NCBI GenBank assembly: GCA_015063845.1
Contig: SVTJ01000009.1
Span: 1 to 64,000 of the forward strand
Length of the DNA stretch: 64,000 bases
DNA from: Oscillospiraceae bacterium
GTDB taxonomy: Bacteria; Bacillota; Clostridia; Oscillospirales; CAG-272
Direction of reading: 5' to 3'
The notes below the pieces were generated by a model. The model ran no database searches. It was not told the DNA's origin and saw nothing but the letters and a program-made list of their open reading frames with translations. Every line of letters begins with the position of its first letter. Positions within the stretch are counted from its first letter, which is position 1. The translations under genes were made by a program, and so were the position numbers. Shown here one piece after another: positions 55,901 to 64,000 of the stretch.

Positions 55901-56617
55901 ATGGACTTCAGAAAAATTTTAGAGGAATACTCATACAAGACAGAGCTTCACGCTCACACCAGCCCCGTCAGTAACTGCGGAAAGCTCCCTGCCGCTTTTG
56001 ACGCGAAGCTTTACGCAAAGATCGGCTGTAATACTCTCACTATAACCAATCATATGGACCCCGACAAGTACAGAAGATTTCCCAATCCCGCAGATCTTGC
56101 AGAGTTCTATCTTTCGGACTACTACAAAGCAAAGGAAGCGGCAGATGGCACGGGAATGAGCGTTGCTCTCGGTGTTGAGATACGCTTTGTGGGCACGATA
56201 AACGACTACCTCGTTTACGGCATCTCTCCCGAGGACGTTGAGGAGATAGCAACCTACCTGCCGCTTGGTATCGAGGCGTTTTATAAGGGCTTCAAGAATA
56301 ATAAGAACGTAATTATCCACGCTCATCCCTTCCGCAACGGAATGGAGCCTACTCCTCTCGGATACGTTGACGGCATCGAAAGTCTCAATCTCCACCCCTC
56401 TCCCAACTCCCGTGTCGGTATCGCAGCACGCTTCGCACGTGATAACGATCTGCTCGTTACTGCCGGAAGTGACTTCCACGACCCCGATAGAATGGCTATG
56501 GGACTTATGAGAACAAAGACGCAGATGCGTGACTCCTTTGATATCGCAGAGGCTATAAAGTCACGCGACGTGGTGTTCGATATGTCGGGACACATAGTTA
56601 TCCCCTACCTCTACTGA
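55901..56617 (+). CDS. PHP domain-containing phosphoesterase (tandem paralogue)
   Basis: ELHAHTSPVSNCG; TITNHMDPD; IIHAHPFRNGMEPTP; TAGSDFHD; collinear similarity to preceding gene. Confidence 0.88.
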   Translation: MDFRKILEEYSYKTELHAHTSPVSNCGKLPAAFDAKLYAKIGCNTLTITNHMDPDKYRRFPNPADLAEFYLSDYYKAKEAADGTGMSVALGVEIRFVGTINDYLVYGISPEDVEEIATYLPLGIEAFYKGFKNNKNVIIHAHPFRNGMEPTPLGYVDGIESLNLHPSPNSRVGIAARFARDNDLLVTAGSDFHDPDRMAMGLMRTKTQMRDSFDIAEAIKSRDVVFDMSGHIVIPYLY

Positions 56618-56632
56618 TAAAGGAGCTTAAAT

Positions 56633-56905
56633 ATGGCTAAGAAGTATTTTTGGGAAATAAAAGAGGTCACTGAGGAAAACGCAGAGGTCACTCACAGCGT
56701 TTCTCTCGTTTGCTCTGCTATTTCGGGAAAGGCTATCATTACCATTGACGGCGATGAATACAATATAAGCGTAAAGCCGTTCTCGCTTAAGGGCACAAAC
56801 CAGATGTTCCGTCTTGGAGAAATGGCTGCTTTGATAGATTTCCCCAAAAAGGGAGAGCCCCGCATAATCATTGACGGAGAGGCTGTCGAGGCAAGCAAGA
56901 GCTAA
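56633..56905 (+). CDS. Small conserved hypothetical protein
   Basis: 90 aa; beta-rich; good codon usage, follows the PHP pair closely. Confidence 0.6.
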   Translation: MAKKYFWEIKEVTEENAEVTHSVSLVCSAISGKAIITIDGDEYNISVKPFSLKGTNQMFRLGEMAALIDFPKKGEPRIIIDGEAVEASKS

Positions 56906-56945
56906 AAAAACAAATATTCCCCATAAATCGAGGCGGAATACAATT

Positions 56946-56975
56946 AAACGGTTGAGTAGTTTACTCAACCGTTTT
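56946..56975 (+). terminator. Intrinsic terminator of the fumC-malic enzyme-PHP operon
   Basis: AAACGGTTGAGTA-gt-TTACTCAACCGTTTTTTC. Confidence 0.7.
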
Positions 56976-57067
56976 TTCATATCATTAATAAATTGGTGTT
57001 GGAATAGTCACATTTTGGGTGTATAATTATACTGTATTATTATAATTGATCGGAGAAAGACCTTTCG

Positions 57068-58363
57068 ATGATACCAAAAAAGTATACCGTAGCTGATAAT
57101 ATTCGGCTATCCTACATACAAACAGATAAATTCAAGGCAGAGGCACTGACGGTATCTCTCGATATGCCGCTGACACCCGAGAACTACGTTCTCTCACACG
57201 TGCTGTGTATCGCGCTCGGCAGAGGCTGCGAGCGTCTTCCCTCTATTGCCGACATCAACCGTGAGCTTGACGAGCTGTATTCGTCAACTCTTTCCTTTAA
57301 CACGACCACAAGAGGAGATAATCTCTCGGTGTGCCTTTGCGCGGATATGATAAGCAATAAATTCGTCACCGACGGTACAGACGTTCTGCGCGGTGTTCTG
57401 CACACAGGAGCAGATATGCTTATGCGCCCTTTGCTCCGTGACGGTGTTTTTCTGCCCGACACCGTGGAAAAGGTCAAGATATCATTTCTCGACCACGTAA
57501 AGTCAATAAAGAACTATCCAAAGCTATACGCGTCCGCAAGGCTCGGTGAGCTTATGGACAGAAATTGCGATAACAACATAACGCTTGAATACGTACTTGA
57601 AGCTACCAAAAAAGTTGACGCGGCAATGCTCTCCACCTTTTACACGAGCCTTATTTCCGACTGCTCGATGAACGTGTTTTACGTCGGGTCTCAGTCGCAA
57701 GAGCAGGTTATACACGCGCTTACCGACGCCTTTGCGGGATTTATCGGAGTGTCTAAAGCTCCCCCGATAATGCCGCGCATAAAGACACCAACTGAATATA
57801 TCAGCGTTACCGAGGATATGCCACTTAAGCAAGGCACGCTTGCTATGGGCTTCCGCACGGGAGCGGGAGTTCCCGAGAACACCGACACTGTACTCACAGT
57901 ATTGAACGAGATATTCGGCGGCTCAGCGGCATCAAAGCTTTTCCTCAATGTGAGAGAAAGAATGAGCCTTTGCTACTATTGCGGCTCAAAGGTGAGCCTG
58001 CTGTCGGGAAATATGAGTGTCCGCTCGGGACTTGATAATTCAAACAAGGATATCGCCGCTGAGGAGATACTTCGCCAGCTTTCACTTATTGCCAAGGGTG
58101 AGGTCAGCGAAAAGGAAATGATAGCGGCAAGACAAAGCATTGAATACACCTATTCGCAAATATACGATTCGCCGCGCGCACTTCAAAACTTCTATCTTGA
58201 GGGTGAGCTGTTCGGTATTGCGGAAACGGTTGAGGAGCACAAGCAAAAATTGCTTGCGGTAAGTGCTGAGGACGTTTGCCGCTTGGCGCAAAATACCGTT
58301 CACGACACGGTGTTTTACATTCACGGAACAAGCACGGAAAGTGAGGACGAAGACGATGAATAA
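57068..58363 (+). CDS. M16 family peptidase, YfmF-like
   Basis: 431 aa; TLAMGFRTGAGVPENTDTVLTVLNEIFGGSAASKLFLNVRERMSLCYYCGSKV. Confidence 0.88.
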   Translation: MIPKKYTVADNIRLSYIQTDKFKAEALTVSLDMPLTPENYVLSHVLCIALGRGCERLPSIADINRELDELYSSTLSFNTTTRGDNLSVCLCADMISNKFVTDGTDVLRGVLHTGADMLMRPLLRDGVFLPDTVEKVKISFLDHVKSIKNYPKLYASARLGELMDRNCDNNITLEYVLEATKKVDAAMLSTFYTSLISDCSMNVFYVGSQSQEQVIHALTDAFAGFIGVSKAPPIMPRIKTPTEYISVTEDMPLKQGTLAMGFRTGAGVPENTDTVLTVLNEIFGGSAASKLFLNVRERMSLCYYCGSKVSLLSGNMSVRSGLDNSNKDIAAEEILRQLSLIAKGEVSEKEMIAARQSIEYTYSQIYDSPRALQNFYLEGELFGIAETVEEHKQKLLAVSAEDVCRLAQNTVHDTVFYIHGTSTESEDEDDE

Positions 58364-59657
58364 TTACACGTCCGAACGCTTCGAAAGCGCGCTTCTCGGG
58401 GAGCATTATCAAAAGATAGACCACCCCTCGGGACTTTCGATATACGTATTTCCAAAGAAAATGTCAGCGACCTATGCCCTGTTCGGCACAAAATACGGCT
58501 CGATAAACAACGTTTTTCGCCCGTTCGACAAGGACTGCGACGTCACAGTTCCCGACGGAATAGCGCATTTTCTCGAGCATAAGCTGTTCTTCAACGAGGA
58601 CGGAAGCGACTCCTTCGAGCGCTTCACCGCACTCGGCGCTGACGCAAACGCATATACCACGTTTGATAAGACAGTGTATCTCTTCAGTTGCACGCACAAC
58701 CTTGATGCGTCTCTTGAAGAGCTGGTGACCTTTGTCACGCACCCCTATTTCACCGACGAATCGGTAAAAAAGGAGATCGGCATAATCGCTGAGGAGATAA
58801 AGATGTATGAGGACAATCCCTCTAACAGATGCTTTTACGGCATGCTTGAGGGAATGTATAAGAGCCACAGCGTAAAGCGGAATATTTGCGGAAGCGAAAA
58901 GTCTATAAAGCAGATAACGCCAGAGCTTCTTTACGGTTGCTACAATGCCTTCTATCGCCTTGACAATATGGCACTTGTCATATGCGGAGACGTGGACGCA
59001 AAGAGCGTGCTCCGTATCGTCGACCCATTGTTGCCCAAGTCTTCTACGGGCAGACCCACACTTTGCATAAACGAAAACGAAGCAGAGGAAAGAGAGGCGT
59101 ATATGCCGCTCGTTGAGCAGAAGATGCAGGTGGCAAAACCGCTTTTTGACATCGGATTCAAGGACGTTGATATCTCGTCCGATCCCCGTCAAAGGCTCAA
59201 AAAATGTATAACTATGGCGATAATCAACGACGTTCTGTTCGCAAAATCGGGAAGCTTATATTCCTCTTTGCTTGACCGTCGCTTGATATCCCCCAACATC
59301 TCTTGCGTTTACAACATCTGTCACAGCTTTGCCTTCAACAACGTCTCGGGCGAGGCTGACGACCCGAAGCTTGTATGCGAGGAGATACTCAAATATATCG
59401 ACAGCGTACGTGAGCGCGGCATCGAAATCGCGGATTTCGAGCGCACAAAAAAGGTCATGTACGCGGAATGGGTGATGTCCTTTGACTCCACCGAGGATAT
59501 CGCAAACGAGCTGTTCAACTCGATCTGCGAGGGCTCAGAATTTTTTGACTACGCCGACGTTCTCAATGAGATAACGCTCGAAGATGTCAACGAGCTGCTC
59601 CGTCACTCGTTTGACAAAACAACAATGACACTTTCAATCATCAATCCTTTAGAATAA
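58356..59657 (+). CDS. M16 family peptidase, YfmH-like
   Basis: Start from MNNYTSERFE overlapping YfmF stop; GIAHFLEHKLFFNEDG (HxxEH-type motif). Confidence 0.9.
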   Translation: MNNYTSERFESALLGEHYQKIDHPSGLSIYVFPKKMSATYALFGTKYGSINNVFRPFDKDCDVTVPDGIAHFLEHKLFFNEDGSDSFERFTALGADANAYTTFDKTVYLFSCTHNLDASLEELVTFVTHPYFTDESVKKEIGIIAEEIKMYEDNPSNRCFYGMLEGMYKSHSVKRNICGSEKSIKQITPELLYGCYNAFYRLDNMALVICGDVDAKSVLRIVDPLLPKSSTGRPTLCINENEAEEREAYMPLVEQKMQVAKPLFDIGFKDVDISSDPRQRLKKCITMAIINDVLFAKSGSLYSSLLDRRLISPNISCVYNICHSFAFNNVSGEADDPKLVCEEILKYIDSVRERGIEIADFERTKKVMYAEWVMSFDSTEDIANELFNSICEGSEFFDYADVLNEITLEDVNELLRHSFDKTTMTLSIINPLE

Positions 59658-59669
59658 GAGAGGTATTTT

Positions 59670-60713
59670 ATGGTCAACTTATCCTTCCCGGGGCTTGGAA
59701 TAGAAAACTTCAAGCTTGACCCCGTCGCTTTTTCCCTTCCCATCTTCGGCGGTATCGAGATAAGATGGTACGGTCTCATAATCACATTCGGCATGGTGAT
59801 CGCGTTTGCATACGCGTCGTACAGAGCAAAGCAGGTGGGTATAAGCTTTGACGATATGCTCGATTTCGTGATATTCACTATTATATTCGGCGTTATCGGC
59901 GCAAGGCTTTATTACGTGCTTATGTCGCTTGATGAGCTAAAAAGCTTTTATGACGTTATCGCTATTTGGAATGGCGGTCTTGCCATTTACGGAGGCCTCA
60001 TTGCGGGAGCTGTAACTATTTTTGTCATTTGCAAGATAAAAAAGATAAGCTTTTTCAAGATCGCGGATGCCACCGCACCCGGTGTCATGATAGCTCAGGC
60101 TATGGGCAGATGGGGCAACTTCTTCAACGGAGAAGCATACGGCACGGTAGTCCCCGATGACAGCCCTCTTTACTTTATGCGTATGGGTATTTTCCCCCAC
60201 GATATAGACAACGTTTTCGGTATGGCTTACGTTCATCCCACGTTCCTTTACGAGTCGCTCTGGAATATCCTCGGCTTTGTTCTTATCAATATCTTCTATA
60301 AGAAAAAGAAGTTTGACGGTCAGATATTCTACACCTACATCGCGTGGTACGGCTTTGGAAGAATGTTTATAGAGGGGCTCAGAACGGACAGCCTTTACGT
60401 TGGAGTTTTCAGAATATCCCAGGTGGTCGGCTTCGTTTGCTTTGTTGTCGGCACACTTATGCTGGTGCTTGAGCTGCTCAAGGCACGCCGCGCCGCTCTT
60501 ACAGCGCGTGATTACGACCCCGCTTATCCGAAGTTCGCGACGACCGCTTCAATGAACGCTGAAGCTGCAAAAATTGACGGTGAGCCCGAGCAGAGTGCCG
60601 AGAGCGACGGCGAAGACGAGAACACCGAGCCGCCCGAATACGTAGACGTTTCAAACAAAATAGACAAGCTTTTTACAAAAGAGGGAGACAATAACGATGG
60701 CAAAGATAATTGA
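59670..60713 (+). CDS. lgt: Prolipoprotein diacylglyceryl transferase
   Basis: IRWYGLIITFGMVIAF; GGLAIYGGLI; QAMGRWGNFFNGEAYG; HPTFLYESLWN. Confidence 0.95.
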   Translation: MVNLSFPGLGIENFKLDPVAFSLPIFGGIEIRWYGLIITFGMVIAFAYASYRAKQVGISFDDMLDFVIFTIIFGVIGARLYYVLMSLDELKSFYDVIAIWNGGLAIYGGLIAGAVTIFVICKIKKISFFKIADATAPGVMIAQAMGRWGNFFNGEAYGTVVPDDSPLYFMRMGIFPHDIDNVFGMAYVHPTFLYESLWNILGFVLINIFYKKKKFDGQIFYTYIAWYGFGRMFIEGLRTDSLYVGVFRISQVVGFVCFVVGTLMLVLELLKARRAALTARDYDPAYPKFATTASMNAEAAKIDGEPEQSAESDGEDENTEPPEYVDVSNKIDKLFTKEGDNNDGKDN

Positions 60714-61548
60714 CGGAAAAGCAATATCCGCGCAGATACGCGAGGAGATAAAAAAAGAGACTGAACAGTTTGCGGCTGAACACGGCTTCAGACCCGGTCT
60801 TGCAGTAATAATCGTTGGCGAGGACCCCGCATCTCAGGTGTACGTACGCAACAAGCGCCGCGCTTGTGACGAGGTTGGATTTTATTCCGAGGCTTACGAG
60901 CTTCCCGCAAGCACAACGCAAGATGAGCTTAACTCTCTCGTTGACAAGCTAAATGCGGACAAGGCGATACACGGCATACTCTGCCAGCTTCCCCTGCCCC
61001 GTCACCTTGATGAAAATCAGGTGATACTTCGCATCGACCCCAAAAAGGACGTTGACGCGTTCCACCCTTATAACGTGGGCAAGATAATGATAGGTGACTA
61101 TTCATTCCTGCCCTGCACACCCGCGGGAGTTATGGCGCTTCTTGAGAGAAGTGGGATAGACGTTTGCGGTAAGGAGTGCGTGGTAGTAGGACGTTCCAAT
61201 ATAGTTGGAAAACCTCAGGCAATGCTTCTGCTTCACAAGAGCGGAACAGTAACCGTTTGCCACAGCAAGACACGCGACCTCGCAGAGGTCTGCCGCAGAG
61301 CGGATATTCTCGTTGCGGCTATCGGAAAGGCTGACTTCTTTACTGGAGATATGATAAAAGAGGGTGCTGTGGTCATAGACGTTGGTATGAACAGACGAGC
61401 TGACGGAAAGCTCACGGGCGACGTTGACTTCGCGACCGTCGAGCCGAAAGCATCTTATATCACCCCCGTCCCGGGCGGCGTTGGACCTATGACGATAACA
61501 ATGCTTATGCAGAACACACTCACAGCAGCAAAGGATTCGGTCAAATAA
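60697..61548 (+). CDS. folD: Bifunctional methylenetetrahydrofolate dehydrogenase/cyclohydrolase
   Basis: IIVGEDPASQVYVRNKRRACDEVG; GILCQLPLPRHLDE; VVVGRSNIVGKPQAMLLL; PVPGGVGPMTITMLMQNT. Confidence 0.96.
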   Translation: MAKIIDGKAISAQIREEIKKETEQFAAEHGFRPGLAVIIVGEDPASQVYVRNKRRACDEVGFYSEAYELPASTTQDELNSLVDKLNADKAIHGILCQLPLPRHLDENQVILRIDPKKDVDAFHPYNVGKIMIGDYSFLPCTPAGVMALLERSGIDVCGKECVVVGRSNIVGKPQAMLLLHKSGTVTVCHSKTRDLAEVCRRADILVAAIGKADFFTGDMIKEGAVVIDVGMNRRADGKLTGDVDFATVEPKASYITPVPGGVGPMTITMLMQNTLTAAKDSVK

Positions 61549-61566
61549 CAGAGCAAATAAACTCAT

Positions 61567-61600
61567 CGGGTGTTCCTTTTTAGGAACACCCGATTTTGTT
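61567..61600 (+). terminator. folD terminator
   Basis: CGGGTGTTCC-ttttta-GGAACACCCG-ATTTTGTTT. Confidence 0.75.
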
Positions 61601-61626
61601 TAAGGGAGTAAAAATCTCGTTTAATT

Positions 61627-62073
61627 AAATTAGGATTTATCGGTGTGTTCGCACAGCACCCATTATTGAAAGTTTTGATAAAACTTTTTCAAAAGTTTTC
61701 GCGCTCAAGCCGCGTAGGCTTGTCGCTCGTCGCAACGAGCGAAACACCCTCACGGTCACGGTGGGTCTATGGTTGAGCAAGCTCAACCGTAAGGTTTCGC
61801 AAAGCGAAACGTTTAGGGACCTCCCAGCCGCTCTCCGCAGAGAGCGGAACACCCCTTATTAACACAAAGTTACTTTATGCTACAATAGGGGATTTCGCTG
61901 CCTGCGGGCAGCGCTCGGGGGTTCCCCCCGAACTCCCTTCTCAGCGTAAGGAGTTCCGCTCTCTGCGGAGAGCGGCAATGGGCGCCGCCCCTTGACCCCG
62001 CAAGTTTTTGAAAAAACTTGACTAAAACTTTTAAGAGGGGTGCTGTGCGAACACACCGATAAATCCTAATTTG
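61627..62073 (+). mobile_element. Non-coding ITR-bounded hairpin-cassette element, copy 2 (MITE-like)
   Basis: ITR AAATTAGGATTTATCGGTGTGTTCGCACAGCACCC / GGGTGCTGTGCGAACACACCGATAAATCCTAATTT (perfect inverted match); aligns to reverse complement of 10403-10845. Confidence 0.8.
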
Positions 62074-62097
62074 ACACACAAACACGTATTCAAAGAA

Positions 62098-62135
62098 AAG
62101 CCGCCCGTGGAAACCACGGGCGGCTTGTTTGTTTA
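62098..62135 (-). terminator. Terminator of the surface-protein gene
   Basis: AAGCCGCCCGTGG-ttt-CCACGGGCGGCTT-TTCTTT on minus strand. Confidence 0.7.
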
Positions 62136-62159
62136 AGTTTTAGTGTGACTGTTTTTTAA

Positions 62160-64000
62160 TCAGTCCTCGCGCTTCTTGGATACGATACCGCAAGCAAGTC
62201 CTGCAACTGCAAGAACTGCAACTGCGCCTACGCCGATAGAGTTCTTACAACCCTTTTCCTCAGCAGGAGCATCAGTAGCGGGTGCATCTGTTGCGGGAGC
62301 GTCAGCTGCGGGTGCGTCAAGCTTAGCTATAGCCTCGGTCTTTGTTGCGCCACAGTCTGCACATGTGTAAGTCTTAACGCCCTCTGCCTCAGTTGTAGCA
62401 GCTGTCGTTACCTCACCGTCATTCCATGCGTGATCTGCTGTAATGACGTCTCCGCAAGCACACGTCTTAGAGTGCTTAGCGTCATCTACCTTTGTCCAAT
62501 CGCCGTGAGCGTGCTCGGTCGTCTTTTCGATATCCTCTGTCTTTGTTGCACCACATCCGGTAGCTGTACATGTGTACGTCTTAACACCCTTTGTTGTGTG
62601 AGTTGCGGGAGTTGTTTCAACACCTGCATCCCATGTATGGTTCTCGAAAACATCTGCATCGGAAGAACAATCGCAAACCTTCTTGTGCTGGTTATCGTCA
62701 ACCTTTATCCAGTTGCCGTAGGAGTGTCCCTTTGCAGCTGAAGGCTCTGACTTTGTGCTGTTACATGCAGAACATGTGTATGTGAGAGTACCGGGTGCTG
62801 TATGAGTTGCGCTGTCAACGCCATCGCCCCATACATGAGCACAGTCGGGATCGATTATAGACATATTGATAACCTTTCCTGCAATGGTCGTATTAACTAC
62901 AGTCATAGAGCCCTTAAGGAAGGGGTTAACAGTAAGAGTTGTTGCCTCTGCACTGGAAGAAAGCGTACAGTTCTCTATTCTAAGCTTAAGGTCGATAGCA
63001 TCCAGAGGAGTGCTCTTCGATGTAGGACGGATAGCATATGCACCTGCGGAAACAATGGTAGCATTCTTTATTGTGATCTCACCTGACCAAACGGTCATTC
63101 CGCTTGTTGTACAGTTGATTGTCTTGTCGTTACCGTCAAGTGTCATCTTCTGATGTCTGTTGAGTATAACGATTGCCTTAATAGAAACGTCCTTAAGAAG
63201 CTTCACTGTGGAATCCTTATCAGCAACACCATTGAGTGCCAATGTGATAGCGGGCACCTCAATAGTTACTGTTTCCGCTTCATTTTTACGGATATAATCA
63301 GTAAGATAATATACTCTGCCGTCAGAGTTAGTTACCATAACGGAAGCATTCTCGGGAGCTGTTGTGGGCTGAACATAATTAATAGTATACTTTGTAACGC
63401 CTGTGAACTCCTTACCGTAAACGGTTACTGTCTGATTTTCTACGGTAGTTGCAGTATACTGATCAGCGGGAACGTGCTGGATTGTTGCCGCTGCCTTATT
63501 AACTACGGACATAAGGTTATCTTCACGGCTGGGCAGTGTAGTATAGAAGTTTCCGCCGTAAATGTTAGTGTTGATCTTTGTAAGCTCTGTATCATTCATA
63601 GCTGAAGAGCTACCGGAGAAGTTACCGATAAGCTGAGTAGAACCTGAAGTCATATCATCTGCCATAAAGGAGTAGAAGTTTCCACCGAAGATATTGAAGA
63701 AGCCTACGCAATTAGGTTTACTGCTGGAGATACCTGCCAAGAATACAAAGTCTCTGTGATTATTCGAACCGGTAGATCTGCCTGAGAACGATGCGAAATC
63801 ACCGCCGTGGATGTTAACTATACCGCCTTGATCAGCACGGATAACCGCTCCGTCTGTTGCTGCCTTTCTGTTGACCACAGGCTTTATAAACGTACCGCTG
63901 TATACGGTAAGAGAAGCAGTTGCATCAACAAGTTTGGTTTGAAGTGAGGAGTTAAGTACACGAGCAACGAACGTACAGTCCTCACCAACGAAGTTACCGC
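62160..64000 (-). CDS. Cell-surface protein with Cys/His/Trp-rich repeats and C-terminal TM anchor (5' end outside window)
   Basis: Frame stays open to the window edge (translation upstream of the listed GTG start reads ...VARVLNSSLQTKLVDATASLTVYSGTFIKPV); C-terminal HTWDAG...KTYTCTATGCGATKTE repeats; APATDAPATDAP linker; GVGAVAVLAVAGLACGIVSKKRED. Confidence 0.85.
   Translation of the reverse strand, partial: GNFVGEDCTFVARVLNSSLQTKLVDATASLTVYSGTFIKPVVNRKAATDGAVIRADQGGIVNIHGGDFASFSGRSTGSNNHRDFVFLAGISSSKPNCVGFFNIFGGNFYSFMADDMTSGSTQLIGNFSGSSSAMNDTELTKINTNIYGGNFYTTLPSREDNLMSVVNKAAATIQHVPADQYTATTVENQTVTVYGKEFTGVTKYTINYVQPTTAPENASVMVTNSDGRVYYLTDYIRKNEAETVTIEVPAITLALNGVADKDSTVKLLKDVSIKAIVILNRHQKMTLDGNDKTINCTTSGMTVWSGEITIKNATIVSAGAYAIRPTSKSTPLDAIDLKLRIENCTLSSSAEATTLTVNPFLKGSMTVVNTTIAGKVINMSIIDPDCAHVWGDGVDSATHTAPGTLTYTCSACNSTKSEPSAAKGHSYGNWIKVDDNQHKKVCDCSSDADVFENHTWDAGVETTPATHTTKGVKTYTCTATGCGATKTEDIEKTTEHAHGDWTKVDDAKHSKTCACGDVITADHAWNDGEVTTAATTEAEGVKTYTCADCGATKTEAIAKLDAPAADAPATDAPATDAPAEEKGCKNSIGVGAVAVLAVAGLACGIVSKKRED

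Noticed and set aside
61637-62085. Two 71-aa minus-strand ORFs in the element
   Set aside because: Same reason; hairpin slots change length and sequence between copies without coding constraint.
1-64000. CRISPR array or cas genes
   Set aside because: No regularly spaced direct repeats with unique spacers and no Cas-like ORFs; the repeats present are palindromic dispersed elements.

Overview
The window is a bacterial chromosome segment. Gene content (alpha/beta-type SASP, YfmF/YfmH peptidases, DUF4358 lipoprotein, BspA-like LRR protein) points to a spore-forming gut Clostridia/Oscillospiraceae-type Firmicute; this placement is inferred. No rRNA, tRNA or CRISPR array was recognised. Most of it is ordinary housekeeping: htpG, ispE, rplS, yebC, argS, a recN-argR-nadK-tlyA-ispA-xseB-xseA-nusB cluster, rpsI/rplM, pcrA, a cdd-deoB-deoD nucleoside cluster, tyrS, rhaA/rhaB, GH20 and GH36 glycosidases, fumC, malic enzyme, lgt and folD. 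Accessory material includes a three-gene phage-like holin cassette (7.4-8.25 kb), a CDP-sugar operon (25.6-29.4 kb), a patchwork region (30.3-33.6 kb) with a truncated DUF1349 gene and a duplicated rpsI 3' end, an uncharacterised glycosidase-like ORF (42.1 kb), and a Cys-rich surface protein cut by the right edge. The strongest undescribed signal is a ~445-bp non-coding element present twice in opposite orientation (10403-10845 and 61627-62073). It has inverted terminal repeats (CAAATTAGGATTT...) and a conserved scaffold. At least five internal hairpin slots have stems that differ completely between copies while staying perfectly palindromic with conserved CGCA/TGCG/TTC loops. The same stem 'words' recur in different slots, suggesting a modular hairpin-cassette element or a strongly covarying structured RNA/DNA. 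All calls are from reading the sequence and supplied translations; no searches were run.
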